Assembly: GCF_022965805.1 (NCBI RefSeq)
Contig: NW_027331409.1
Span: 1 to 64,000 of the forward strand
DNA: 64,000 bases
Direction: 5' to 3'
Source: Primulina eburnea
Lineage: Eukaryota; Streptophyta; Magnoliopsida; Lamiales; Gesneriaceae
The translations under genes and the position numbers were made by a program. The notes beneath the pieces were generated by a model, which was not told the DNA's origin, searched no databases, and worked only from the letters and a program-made list of their open reading frames with translations. This document shows, in pieces, positions 1 to 13,300 of the stretch; positions within the stretch are counted from its first letter, which is position 1, and each line of letters starts with the position of its first letter.

Positions 1-476
1 TGCGGATTGTTCTTTAGAGAAGTCGTTAGGTTGCATGGCATGCCTAGGACTATTGTTTCTGGTCGCGATGTTAAATTCTTGAGTTACTTTTGGAAGACTT
101 TATGGGCTAAACTTGGCACAAAATTGTTGTTTTCTACTACTTGTCATCCTCGAACGGATGGACAAACTGAAGTTGTCAATAGAACTTTGGGAACACTTTT
201 GCGTGCTATTCTTAAAAAGAACTTGGATTGACATTTCTATGGACTTTATTTTGGGGTTGCCTAGGACTAAGAAGGGGAGGGATTCTATTTTTGTTGTTGT
301 GGATAGATTCTCTAAGATGGCACATTTTATAGCTTGTCATAAAACCGATGATGCTTCAAACATTGCGGATTTGTTCTTTAGAGAAGTCGTTAGGTTGCAT
401 GGCATGCCTAGGACTATTGATTCTGTTCGCGATGTTAAATTCTTGAGTTACTTTTGGAAGACTTTATGGGCTAAAC

Positions 477-1322
477 TTGGCACAAAATTGTTGTTTTCTA
501 CTACTTGTCATCCTCGAACGGATGGACAAACTGAAGTTGTCAATAGAACTTTGGGAACACTTTTGCGTGCTATTCTTAAAAAGAACTTGGATTGACATTT
601 CTATGGACTTTATTTTGGGGTTGCCTAGGACTAAGAAGGGGAGGGATTCTATTTTTGTTGTTGTGGATAGATTCTCTAAGATGGCACATTTTATAGCTTG
701 TCATAAAACCGATGATGCTTCAAACATCGCGGATTTGTTCTTTAGAGAAGTCGTTAGGTTGCATGGCATGCCTAGGACTATTGATTCTGTTCGCGATGTT
801 AAATTCTTGAGTTACTTTTGGAAGACTTTATGGGCTAAACTTGGCACAAAATTGTTGTTTTCTACTACTTGTCATCCTCGAACGGATGGACAAACTGAAG
901 TTGTCAATAGAACTTTGGGAACACTTTTGCGTGCTATTCTTAAAAGAACTTGGATTGACATTTCTATGGACTTTATTTTGGGGTTGCCTAGGACTAAGAA
1001 GGGGAGGGATTCTATTTTTGTTGTTGTGGATAGATTCTCTAAGATGGCACATTTTATAGCTTGTCATAAAACCGATGATGCTTCAAACATCGCGGATTTG
1101 TTCTTTAGAGAAGTCGTTAGGTTGCATGGCATGCCTAGGACTATTGATTCTGTTCGCGATGTTAAATTCTTGAGTTACTTTTGGAAGACTTTATGGGCTA
1201 AACTTGGCACAAAATTGTTGTTTTCTACTACTTGTCATCCTCGAACGGATGGACAAACTGAAGTTGTCAATAGAACTTTGGGAACACTTTTGCGTGCTAT
1301 TCTTAAAAAGAACTTGGATTGA
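477..1322 (+). pseudogene. Two integrase fragments fused in frame by a 1-bp deletion in the satellite
   Basis: Open frame of 281 codons crossing a monomer junction. The junction near 940-950 reads cttaaaagaacttgg instead of cttaaaaagaacttgg. The lost A makes that monomer 363 bp (121 codons), so the integrase frame continues as ..[17 protein letters not shown].. into the next copy. The frame opens at a TTG, and the first ATG lies about 15 codons in. Both units have V in place of the second catalytic Asp (IDSVRD), so no active integrase is expected. It is most likely a chance consequence of an indel in a satellite, not a gene. It does show how easily the array generates long open frames. Confidence 0.6.
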
Positions 1323-4300
1323 CATTTCTATGGACTTTATTTTGGGGTTGCCTAGGACTAAGAAGGGGAGGGATTCTATTTTTGTTGTTGTGGATAGATT
1401 CTCTAAGATGGCACATTTTATAGCTTGTCATAAAACCGATGATGCTTCAAACATCGCGGATTTGTTCTTTAGAGAAGTCGTTAGGTTGCATGGCATGCCT
1501 AGGACTATTGATTCTGTTCGCGATGTTAAATTCTTGAGTTACTTTTGGAAGACTTTATGGGCTAAACTTGGCACAAAATTGTTGTTTTCTACTACTTGTC
1601 ATCCTCGAACGGATGGACAAACTGAAGTTGTCAATAGAACTTTGGGAACACTTTTGCGTGCTATTCTTAAAAAGAACTTGGATTGACATTTCTATGGACT
1701 TTATTTTGGGGTTGCCTAGGACTAAGAAGGGGAGGGATTCTATTTTTGTTGTTGTGGATAGATTCTCTAAGATGGCACATTTTATAGCTTGTCATAAAAC
1801 CGATGATGCTTCAAACATCGCGGATTTGTTCTTTAGAGAAGTCGTTAGGTTGCATGGCATGCCTAGGACTATTGATTCTGGTCGCGATGTTAAATTCTTG
1901 AGTTACTTTTGGAAGACTTTATGGGCTAAACTTGGCACAAAATTGTTGTTTTCTACTACTTGTCATCCTCGAACGGATGGACAAACTGAAGTTGTCAATA
2001 GAACTTTGGGAACACTTTTGCGTGCTATTCTTAAAAAGAACTTGGATTGACATTTCTATGGACTTTATTTTGGGGTTGCCTAGGACTAAGAAGGGGAGGG
2101 ATTCTATTTTTGTTGTTGTGGATAGATTCTCTAAGATGGCACATTTTATAGCTTGTCATAAAACCGATGATGCTTCAAACATGGCGGATTTGTTCTTTAG
2201 AGAAGTCGTTAGGTTGCATGGCATGCCTAGGACTATTGATTCTGTTCGCGATGTTAAATTCTTGAGTTACTTTTGGAAGACTTTATGGGCTAAACTTGGC
2301 ACAAAATTGTTGTTTTCTACTACTTGTCATCCTCGAACGGATGGACAAACTGAAGTTGTCAATAGAACTTTGGGAACACTTTTGCGTGCTATTCTTAAAA
2401 AGAACTTGGATTGACATTTCTATGGACTTTATTTTGGGGTTGCCTAGGACTAAGAAGGGGAGGGATTCTATTTTTGTTGTTGTGGATAGATTCTCTAAGA
2501 TGGCACATTTTATAGCTTGTCATAAAACCGATGATGCTTCAAACATCGCGGATTTGTTCTTTAGAGAAGTCGTTAGGTTGCATGGCATGCCTAGGACTAT
2601 TGATTCTGTTCGCGATGTTAAATTCTTGAGTTACTTTTGGAAGACTTTATGGGCTAAACTTGGCACAAAATTGTTGTTTTCTACTACTTGTCATCCTCGA
2701 ACGGATGGACAAACTGAAGTTGTCAATAGAACTTTGGGAACACTTTTGCGTGCTATTCTTAAAAAGAACTTGGATTGACATTTCTATGGACTTTATTTTG
2801 GGGTTGCCTAGGACTAAGAAGGGGAGGGATTCTATTTTTGTTGTTGTGGATAGATTCTCTAAGATGGCACATTTTATAGCTTGTCATAAAACCGATGATG
2901 CTTCAAACATCGCGGATTTGTTCTTTAGAGAAGTCGTTAGGTTGCATGGCATGCCTAGGACTATTGATTCTGTTCGCGATGTTAAATTCTTGAGTTACTT
3001 TTGGAAGACTTTATGGGCTAAACTTGGCACAAAATTGTTGTTTTCTACTACTTGTCATCCTCGAACGGATGGACAAACTGAAGTTGTCAATAGAACTTTG
3101 GGAACACTTTTGCGTGCTATTCTTAAAAAGAACTTGGATTGACATTTCTATGGACTTTATTTTGGGGTTGCCTAGGACTAAGAAGGGGAGGGATTCTATT
3201 TTTGTTGTTGTGGATAGATTCTCTAAGATGGCACATTTTATAGCTTGTCATAAAACCGATGATGCTTCAAACATCGCGGATTTGTTCTTTAGAGAAGTCG
3301 TTAGGTTGCATGGCATGCCTAGGACTATTGATTCTGTTCGCGATGTTAAATTCTTGAGTTACTTTTGGAAGACTTTATGGGCTAAACTTGGCACAAAATT
3401 GTTGTTTTCTACTACTTGTCATCCTCGAACGGATGGACAAACTGAAGTTGTCAATAGAACTTTGGGAACACTTTTGCGTGCTATTCTTAAAAAGAACTTG
3501 GATTGACATTTCTATGGACTTTATTTTGGGGTTGCCTAGGACTAAGAAGGGGAGGGATTCTATTTTTGTTGTTGTGGATAGATTCTCTAAGATGGCACAT
3601 TTTATAGCTTGTCATAAAACCGATGATGCTTCAAACATGGCGGATTTGTTCTTTAGAGAAGTCGTTAGGTTGCATGGCATGCCTAGGACTATTGATTCTG
3701 TTCGCGATGTTAAATTCTTGAGTTACTTTTGGAAGACTTTATGGGCTAAACTTGGCACAAAATTGTTGTTTTCTACTACTTGTCATCCTCGAACGGATGG
3801 ACAAACTGAAGTTGTCAATAGAACTTTGGGAACACTTTTGCGTGCTATTCTTAAAAAGAACTTGGATTGACATTTCTATGGACTTTATTTTGGGGTTGCC
3901 TAGGACTAAGAAGGGGAGGGATTCTATTTTTGTTGTTGTGGATAGATTCTCTAAGATGGCACATTTTATAGCTTGTCATAAAACCGATGATGCTTCAAAC
4001 ATCGCGGATTTGTTCTTTAGAGAAGTCGTTAGGTTGCATGGCATGCCTAGGACTATTGATTCTGTTCGCGATGTTAAATTCTTGAGTTACTTTTGGAAGA
4101 CTTTATGGGCTAAACTTGGCACAAAATTGTTGTTTTCTACTACTTGTCATCCTCGAACGGATGGACAAACTGAAGTTGTCAATAGAACTTTGGGAACACT
4201 TTTGCGTGCTATTCTTAAAAAGAACTTGGATTGACATTTCTATGGACTTTATTTTGGGGTTGCCTAGGACTAAGAAGGGGAGGGATTCTATTTTTGTTGT

Positions 4301-7300
4301 TGTGGATAGATTCTCTAAGATGGCACATTTTATAGCTTGTCATAAAACCGATGATGCTTCAAACATCGCGGATTTGTTCTTTAGAGAAGTCGTTAGGTTG
4401 CATGGCATGCCTAGGACTATTGATTCTGTTCGCGATGTTAAATTCTTGAGTTACTTTTGGAAGACTTTATGGGCTAAACTTGGCACAAAATTGTTGTTTT
4501 CTACTACTTGTCATCCTCGAACGGATGGACAAACTGAAGTTGTCAATAGAACTTTGGGAACACTTTTGCGTGCTATTCTTAAAAAGAACTTGGATTGACA
4601 TTTCTATGGACTTTATTTTGGGGTTGCCTAGGACTAAGAAGGGGAGGGATTCTATTTTTGTTGTTGTGGATAGATTCTCTAAGATGGCACATTTTATAGC
4701 TTGTCATAAAACCGATGATGCTTCAAACATCGGCGGATTTGTTCTTTAGAGAAGTCGTTAGGTTGCATGGCATGCCTAGGACTATTGATTCTGTTCGCGA
4801 TGTTAAATTCTTGAGTTACTTTTGGAAGACTTTATGGGCTAAACTTGGCACAAAATTGTTGTTTTCTACTACTTGTCATCCTCGAACGGATGGACAAACT
4901 GAAGTTGTCAATAGAACTTTGGGAACACTTTTGCGTGCTATTCTTAAAAAGAACTTGGATTGACATTTCTATGGACTTTATTTTGGGGTTGCCTAGGACT
5001 AAGAAGGGGAGGGATTCTATTTTTGTTGTTGTGGATAGATTCTCTAAGATGGCACATTTTATAGCTTGTCATAAAACCGATGATGCTTCAAACATCGCGG
5101 ATTTGTTCTTTAGAGAAGTCGTTAGGTTGCATGGCATGCCTAGGACTATTGATTCTGTTCGCGATGTTAAATTCTTGAGTTACTTTTGGAAGACTTTATG
5201 GGCTAAACTTGGCACAAAATTGTTGTTTTCTACTACTTGTCATCCTCGAACGGATGGACAAACTGAAGTTGTCAATAGAACTTTGGGAACACTTTTGCGT
5301 GCTATTCTTAAAAAGAACTTGGATTGACATTTCTATGGACTTTATTTTGGGGTTGCCTAGGACTAAGAAGGGGAGGGATTCTATTTTTGTTGTTGTGGAT
5401 AGATTCTCTAAGATGGCACATTTTATAGCTTGTCATAAAACCGATGATGCTTCAAACATCGCGGATTTGTTCTTTAGAGAAGTCGTTAGGTTGCATGGCA
5501 TGCCTAGGACTATTGATTCTGTTCGCGATGTTAAATTCTTGAGTTACTTTTGGAAGACTTTATGGGCTAAACTTGGCACAAAATTGTTGTTTTCTACTAC
5601 TTGTCATCCTCGAACGGATGGACAAACTGAAGTTGTCAATAGAACTTTGGGAACACTTTTGCGTGCTATTCTTAAAAAGAACTTGGATTGACATTTCTAT
5701 GGACTTTATTTTGGGGTTGCCTAGGACTAAGAAGGGGAGGGATTCTATTTTTGTTGTTGTGGATAGATTCTCTAAGATGGCACATTTTATAGCTTGTCAT
5801 AAAACCGATGATGCTTCAAACATCGCGGATTTGTTCTTTAGAGAAGTCGTTAGGTTGCATGGCATGCCTAGGACTATTGATTCTGTTCGCGATGTTAAAT
5901 TCTTGAGTTACTTTTGGAAGACTTTATGGGCTAAACTTGGCACAAAATTGTTGTTTTCTACTACTTGTCATCCTCGAACGGATGGACAAACTGAAGTTGT
6001 CAATAGAACTTTGGGAACACTTTTGCGTGCTATTCTTAAAAAGAACTTGGATTGACATTTCTATGGACTTTATTTTGGGGTTGCCTAGGACTAAGAAGGG
6101 GAGGGATTCTATTTTTGTTGTTGTGGATAGATTCTCTAAGATGGCACATTTTATAGCTTGTCATAAAACCGATGATGCTTCAAACATCGCGGATTTGTTC
6201 TTTAGAGAAGTCGTTAGGTTGCATGGCATGCCTAGGACTATTGATTCTGTTCGCGATGTTAAATTCTTGAGTTACTTTTGGAAGACTTTATGGGCTAAAC
6301 TTGGCACAAAATTGTTGTTTTCTACTACTTGTCATCCTCGAACGGATGGACAAACTGAAGTTGTCAATAGAACTTTGGGAACACTTTTGCGTGCTATTCT
6401 TAAAAAGAACTTGGATTGACATTTCTATGGACTTTATTTTGGGGTTGCCTAGGACTAAGAAGGGGAGGGATTCTATTTTTGTTGTTGTGGATAGATTCTC
6501 TAAGATGGCACATTTTATAGCTTGTCATAAAACCGATGATGCTTCAAACATCGCGGATTTGTTCTTTAGAGAAGTCGTTAGGTTGCATGGCATGCCTAGG
6601 ACTATTGATTCTGTTCGCGATGTTAAATTCTTGAGTTACTTTTGGAAGACTTTATGGGCTAAACTTGGCACAAAATTGTTGTTTTCTACTACTTGTCATC
6701 CTCGAACGGATGGACAAACTGAAGTTGTCAATAGAACTTTGGGAACACTTTTGCGTGCTATTCTTAAAAAGAACTTGGATTGACATTTCTATGGACTTTA
6801 TTTTGGGGTTGCCTAGGACTAAGAAGGGGAGGGATTCTATTTTTGTTGTTGTGGATAGATTCTCTAAGATGGCACATTTTATAGCTTGTCATAAAACCGA
6901 TGATGCTTCAAACATCGCGGATTTGTTCTTTAGAGAAGTCGTTAGGTTGCATGGCATGCCTAGGACTATTGATTCTGTTCGCGATGTTAAATTCTTGAGT
7001 TACTTTTGGAAGACTTTATGGGCTAAACTTGGCACAAAATTGTTGTTTTCTACTACTTGTCATCCTCGAACGGATGGACAAACTGAAGTTGTCAATAGAA
7101 CTTTGGGAACACTTTTGCGTGCTATTCTTAAAAAGAACTTGGATTGACATTTCTATGGACTTTATTTTGGGGTTGCCTAGGACTAAGAAGGGGAGGGATT
7201 CTATTTTTGTTGTTGTGGATAGATTCTCTAAGATGGCACATTTTATAGCTTGTCATAAAACCGATGATGCTTCAAACATCGCGGATTTGTTCTTTAGAGA

Positions 7301-10300
7301 AGTCGTTAGGTTGCATGGCATGCCTAGGACTATTGATTCTGTTCGCGATGTTAAATTCTTGAGTTACTTTTGGAAGACTTTATGGGCTAAACTTGGCACA
7401 AAATTGTTGTTTTCTACTACTTGTCATCCTCGAACGGATGGACAAACTGAAGTTGTCAATAGAACTTTGGGAACACTTTTGCGTGCTATTCTTAAAAAGA
7501 ACTTGGATTGACATTTCTATGGACTTTATTTTGGGGTTGCCTAGGACTAAGAAGGGGAGGGATTCTATTTTTGTTGTTGTGGATAGATTCTCTAAGATGG
7601 CACATTTTATAGCTTGTCATAAAACCGATGATGCTTCAAACATCGCGGATTTGTTCTTTAGAGAAGTCGTTAGGTTGCATGGCATGCCTAGGACTATTGA
7701 TTCTGTTCGCGATGTTAAATTCTTGAGTTACTTTTGGAAGACTTTATGGGCTAAACTTGGCACAAAATTGTTGTTTTCTACTACTTGTCATCCTCGAACG
7801 GATGGACAAACTGAAGTTGTCAATAGAACTTTGGGAACACTTTTGCGTGCTATTCTTAAAAAGAACTTGGATTGACATTTCTATGGACTTTATTTTGGGG
7901 TTGCCTAGGACTAAGAAGGGGAGGGATTCTATTTTTGTTGTTGTGGATAGATTCTCTAAGATGGCACATTTTATAGCTTGTCATAAAACCGATGATGCTT
8001 CAAACATCGCGGATTTGTTCTTTAGAGAAGTCGTTAGGTTGCATGGCATGCCTAGGACTATTGATTCTGTTCGCGATGTTAAATTCTTGAGTTACTTTTG
8101 GAAGACTTTATGGGCTAAACTTGGCACAAAATTGTTGTTTTCTACTACTTGTCATCCTCGAACGGATGGACAAACTGAAGTTGTCAATAGAACTTTGGGA
8201 ACACTTTTGCGTGCTATTCTTAAAAAGAACTTGGATTGACATTTCTATGGACTTTATTTTGGGGTTGCCTAGGACTAAGAAGGGGAGGGATTCTATTTTT
8301 GTTGTTGTGGATAGATTCTCTAAGATGGCACATTTTATAGCTTGTCATAAAACCGATGATGCTTCAAACATCGCGGATTTGTTCTTTAGAGAAGTCGTTA
8401 GGTTGCATGGCATGCCTAGGACTATTGATTCTGTTCGCGATGTTAAATTCTTGAGTTACTTTTGGAAGACTTTATGGGCTAAACTTGGCACAAAATTGTT
8501 GTTTTCTACTACTTGTCATCCTCGAACGGATGGACAAACTGAAGTTGTCAATAGAACTTTGGGAACACTTTTGCGTGCTATTCTTAAAAAGAACTTGGAT
8601 TGACATTTCTATGGACTTTATTTTGGGGTTGCCTAGGACTAAGAAGGGGAGGGATTCTATTTTTGTTGTTGTGGATAGATTCTCTAAGATGGCACATTTT
8701 ATAGCTTGTCATAAAACCGATGATGCTTCAAACATCGCGGATTTGTTCTTTAGAGAAGTCGTTAGGTTGCATGGCATGCCTAGGACTATTGATTCTGTTC
8801 GCGATGTTAAATTCTTGAGTTACTTTTGGAAGACTTTATGGGCTAAACTTGGCACAAAATTGTTGTTTTCTACTACTTGTCATCCTCGAACGGATGGACA
8901 AACTGAAGTTGTCAATAGAACTTTGGGAACACTTTTGCGTGCTATTCTTAAAAAGAACTTGGATTGACATTTCTATGGACTTTATTTTGGGGTTGCCTAG
9001 GACTAAGAAGGGGAGGGATTCTATTTTTGTTGTTGTGGATAGATTCTCTAAGATGGCACATTTTATAGCTTGTCATAAAACCGATGATGCTTCAAACATC
9101 GCGGATTTGTTCTTTAGAGAAGTCGTTAGGTTGCATGGCATGCCTAGGACTATTGATTCTGTTCGCGATGTTAAATTCTTGAGTTACTTTTGGAAGACTT
9201 TATGGGCTAAACTTGGCACAAAATTGTTGTTTTCTACTACTTGTCATCCTCGAACGGATGGACAAACTGAAGTTGTCAATAGAACTTTGGGAACACTTTT
9301 GCGTGCTATTCTTAAAAAGAACTTGGATTGACATTTCTATGGACTTTATTTTGGGGTTGCCTAGGACTAAGAAGGGGAGGGATTCTATTTTTGTTGTTGT
9401 GGATAGATTCTCTAAGATGGCACATTTTATAGCTTGTCATAAAACCGATGATGCTTCAAACATCGCGGATTTGTTCTTTAGAGAAGTCGTTAGGTTGCAT
9501 GGCATGCCTAGGACTATTGATTCTGTTCGCGATGTTAAATTCTTGAGTTACTTTTGGAAGACTTTATGGGCTAAACTTGGCACAAAATTGTTGTTTTCTA
9601 CTACTTGTCATCCTCGAACGGATGGACAAACTGAAGTTGTCAATAGAACTTTGGGAACACTTTTGCGTGCTATTCTTAAAAAGAACTTGGATTGACATTT
9701 CTATGGACTTTATTTTGGGGTTGCCTAGGACTAAGAAGGGGAGGGATTCTATTTTTGTTGTTGTGGATAGATTCTCTAAGATGGCACATTTTATAGCTTG
9801 TCATAAAACCGATGATGCTTCAAACATCGCGGATTTGTTCTTTAGAGAAGTCGTTAGGTTGCATGGCATGCCTAGGACTATTGATTCTGTTCGCGATGTT
9901 AAATTCTTGAGTTACTTTTGGAAGACTTTATGGGCTAAACTTGGCACAAAATTGTTGTTTTCTACTACTTGTCATCCTCGAACGGATGGACAAACTGAAG
10001 TTGTCAATAGAACTTTGGGAACACTTTTGCGTGCTATTCTTAAAAAGAACTTGGATTGACATTTCTATGGACTTTATTTTGGGGTTGCCTAGGACTAAGA
10101 AGGGGAGGGATTCTATTTTTGTTGTTGTGGATAGATTCTCTAAGATGGCACATTTTATAGCTTGTCATAAAACCGATGATGCTTCAAACATCGCGGATTT
10201 GTTCTTTAGAGAAGTCGTTAGGTTGCATGGCATGCCTAGGACTATTGATTCTGTTCGCGATGTTAAATTCTTGAGTTACTTTTGGAAGACTTTATGGGCT

Positions 10301-13300
10301 AAACTTGGCACAAAATTGTTGTTTTCTACTACTTGTCATCCTCGAACGGATGGACAAACTGAAGTTGTCAATAGAACTTTGGGAACACTTTTGCGTGCTA
10401 TTCTTAAAAAGAACTTGGATTGACATTTCTATGGACTTTATTTTGGGGTTGCCTAGGACTAAGAAGGGGAGGGATTCTATTTTTGTTGTTGTGGATAGAT
10501 TCTCTAAGATGGCACATTTTATAGCTTGTCATAAAACCGATGATGCTTCAAACATCGCGGATTTGTTCTTTAGAGAAGTCGTTAGGTTGCATGGCATGCC
10601 TAGGACTATTGATTCTGTTCGCGATGTTAAATTCTTGAGTTACTTTTGGAAGACTTTATGGGCTAAACTTGGCACAAAATTGTTGTTTTCTACTACTTGT
10701 CATCCTCGAACGGATGGACAAACTGAAGTTGTCAATAGAACTTTGGGAACACTTTTGCGTGCTATTCTTAAAAAGAACTTGGATTGACATTTCTATGGAC
10801 TTTATTTTGGGGTTGCCTAGGACTAAGAAGGGGAGGGATTCTATTTTTGTTGTTGTGGATAGATTCTCTAAGATGGCACATTTTATAGCTTGTCATAAAA
10901 CCGATGATGCTTCAAACATCGCGGATTTGTTCTTTAGAGAAGTCGTTAGGTTGCATGGCATGCCTAGGACTATTGATTCTGTTCGCGATGTTAAATTCTT
11001 GAGTTACTTTTGGAAGACTTTATGGGCTAAACTTGGCACAAAATTGTTGTTTTCTACTACTTGTCATCCTCGAACGGATGGACAAACTGAAGTTGTCAAT
11101 AGAACTTTGGGAACACTTTTGCGTGCTATTCTTAAAAAGAACTTGGATTGACATTTCTATGGACTTTATTTTGGGGTTGCCTAGGACTAAGAAGGGGAGG
11201 GATTCTATTTTTGTTGTTGTGGATAGATTCTCTAAGATGGCACATTTTATAGCTTGTCATAAAACCGATGATGCTTCAAACATGGCGGATTTGTTCTTTA
11301 GAGAAGTCGTTAGGTTGCATGGCATGCCTAGGACTATTGATTCTGTTCGCGATGTTAAATTCTTGAGTTACTTTTGGAAGACTTTATGGGCTAAACTTGG
11401 CACAAAATTGTTGTTTTCTACTACTTGTCATCCTCGAACGGATGGACAAACTGAAGTTGTCAATAGAACTTTGGGAACACTTTTGCGTGCTATTCTTAAA
11501 AAGAACTTGGATTGACATTTCTATGGACTTTATTTTGGGGTTGCCTAGGACTAAGAAGGGGAGGGATTCTATTTTTGTTGTTGTGGATAGATTCTCTAAG
11601 ATGGCACATTTTATAGCTTGTCATAAAACCGATGATGCTTCAAACATCGCGGATTTGTTCTTTAGAGAAGTCGTTAGGTTGCATGGCATGCCTAGGACTA
11701 TTGATTCTGTTCGCGATGTTAAATTCTTGAGTTACTTTTGGAAGACTTTATGGGCTAAACTTGGCACAAAATTGTTGTTTTCTACTACTTGTCATCCTCG
11801 AACGGATGGACAAACTGAAGTTGTCAATAGAACTTTGGGAACACTTTTGCGTGCTATTCTTAAAAAGAACTTGGATTGACATTTCTATGGACTTTATTTT
11901 GGGGTTGCCTAGGACTAAGAAGGGGAGGGATTCTATTTTTGTTGTTGTGGATAGATTCTCTAAGATGGCACATTTTATAGCTTGTCATAAAACCGATGAT
12001 GCTTCAAACATCGCGGATTTGTTCTTTAGAGAAGTCGTTAGGTTGCATGGCATGCCTAGGACTATTGATTCTGTTCGCGATGTTAAATTCTTGAGTTACT
12101 TTTGGAAGACTTTATGGGCTAAACTTGGCACAAAATTGTTGTTTTCTACTACTTGTCATCCTCGAACGGATGGACAAACTGAAGTTGTCAATAGAACTTT
12201 GGGAACACTTTTGCGTGCTATTCTTAAAAAGAACTTGGATTGACATTTCTATGGACTTTATTTTGGGGTTGCCTAGGACTAAGAAGGGGAGGGATTCTAT
12301 TTTTGTTGTTGTGGATAGATTCTCTAAGATGGCACATTTTATAGCTTGTCATAAAACCGATGATGCTTCAAACATCGCGGATTTGTTCTTTAGAGAAGTC
12401 GTTAGGTTGCATGGCATGCCTAGGACTATTGATTCTGTTCGCGATGTTAAATTCTTGAGTTACTTTTGGAAGACTTTATGGGCTAAACTTGGCACAAAAT
12501 TGTTGTTTTCTACTACTTGTCATCCTCGAACGGATGGACAAACTGAAGTTGTCAATAGAACTTTGGGAACACTTTTGCGTGCTATTCTTAAAAAGAACTT
12601 GGATTGACATTTCTATGGACTTTATTTTGGGGTTGCCTAGGACTAAGAAGGGGAGGGATTCTATTTTTGTTGTTGTGGATAGATTCTCTAAGATGGCACA
12701 TTTTATAGCTTGTCATAAAACCGATGATGCTTCAAACATCGCGGATTTGTTCTTTAGAGAAGTCGTTAGGTTGCATGGCATGCCTAGGACTATTGATTCT
12801 GTTCGCGATGTTAAATTCTTGAGTTACTTTTGGAAGACTTTATGGGCTAAACTTGGCACAAAATTGTTGTTTTCTACTACTTGTCATCCTCGAACGGATG
12901 GACAAACTGAAGTTGTCAATAGAACTTTGGGAACACTTTTGCGTGCTATTCTTAAAAAGAACTTGGATTGACATTTCTATGGACTTTATTTTGGGGTTGC
13001 CTAGGACTAAGAAGGGGAGGGATTCTATTTTTGTTGTTGTGGATAGATTCTCTAAGATGGCACATTTTATAGCTTGTCATAAAACCGATGATGCTTCAAA
13101 CATCGCGGATTTGTTCTTTAGAGAAGTCGTTAGGTTGCATGGCATGCCTAGGACTATTGATTCTGTTCGCGATGTTAAATTCTTGAGTTACTTTTGGAAG
13201 ACTTTATGGGCTAAACTTGGCACAAAATTGTTGTTTTCTACTACTTGTCATCCTCGAACGGATGGACAAACTGAAGTTGTCAATAGAACTTTGGGAACAC

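Noticed and set aside
260..629. GCCTAGGACTA occurs twice per monomer, about 147 bp apart, which equals a nucleosome core length
   Set aside because: The second occurrence is explained by the protein coding (LPRTK and MPRTI). The distance is probably coincidence, and nothing else in the sequence supports nucleosome phasing there.
828..1067. Minus-strand 79-codon frames over the satellite
   Set aside because: Antisense shadow of the integrase-coding strand, open because of composition, not a gene.
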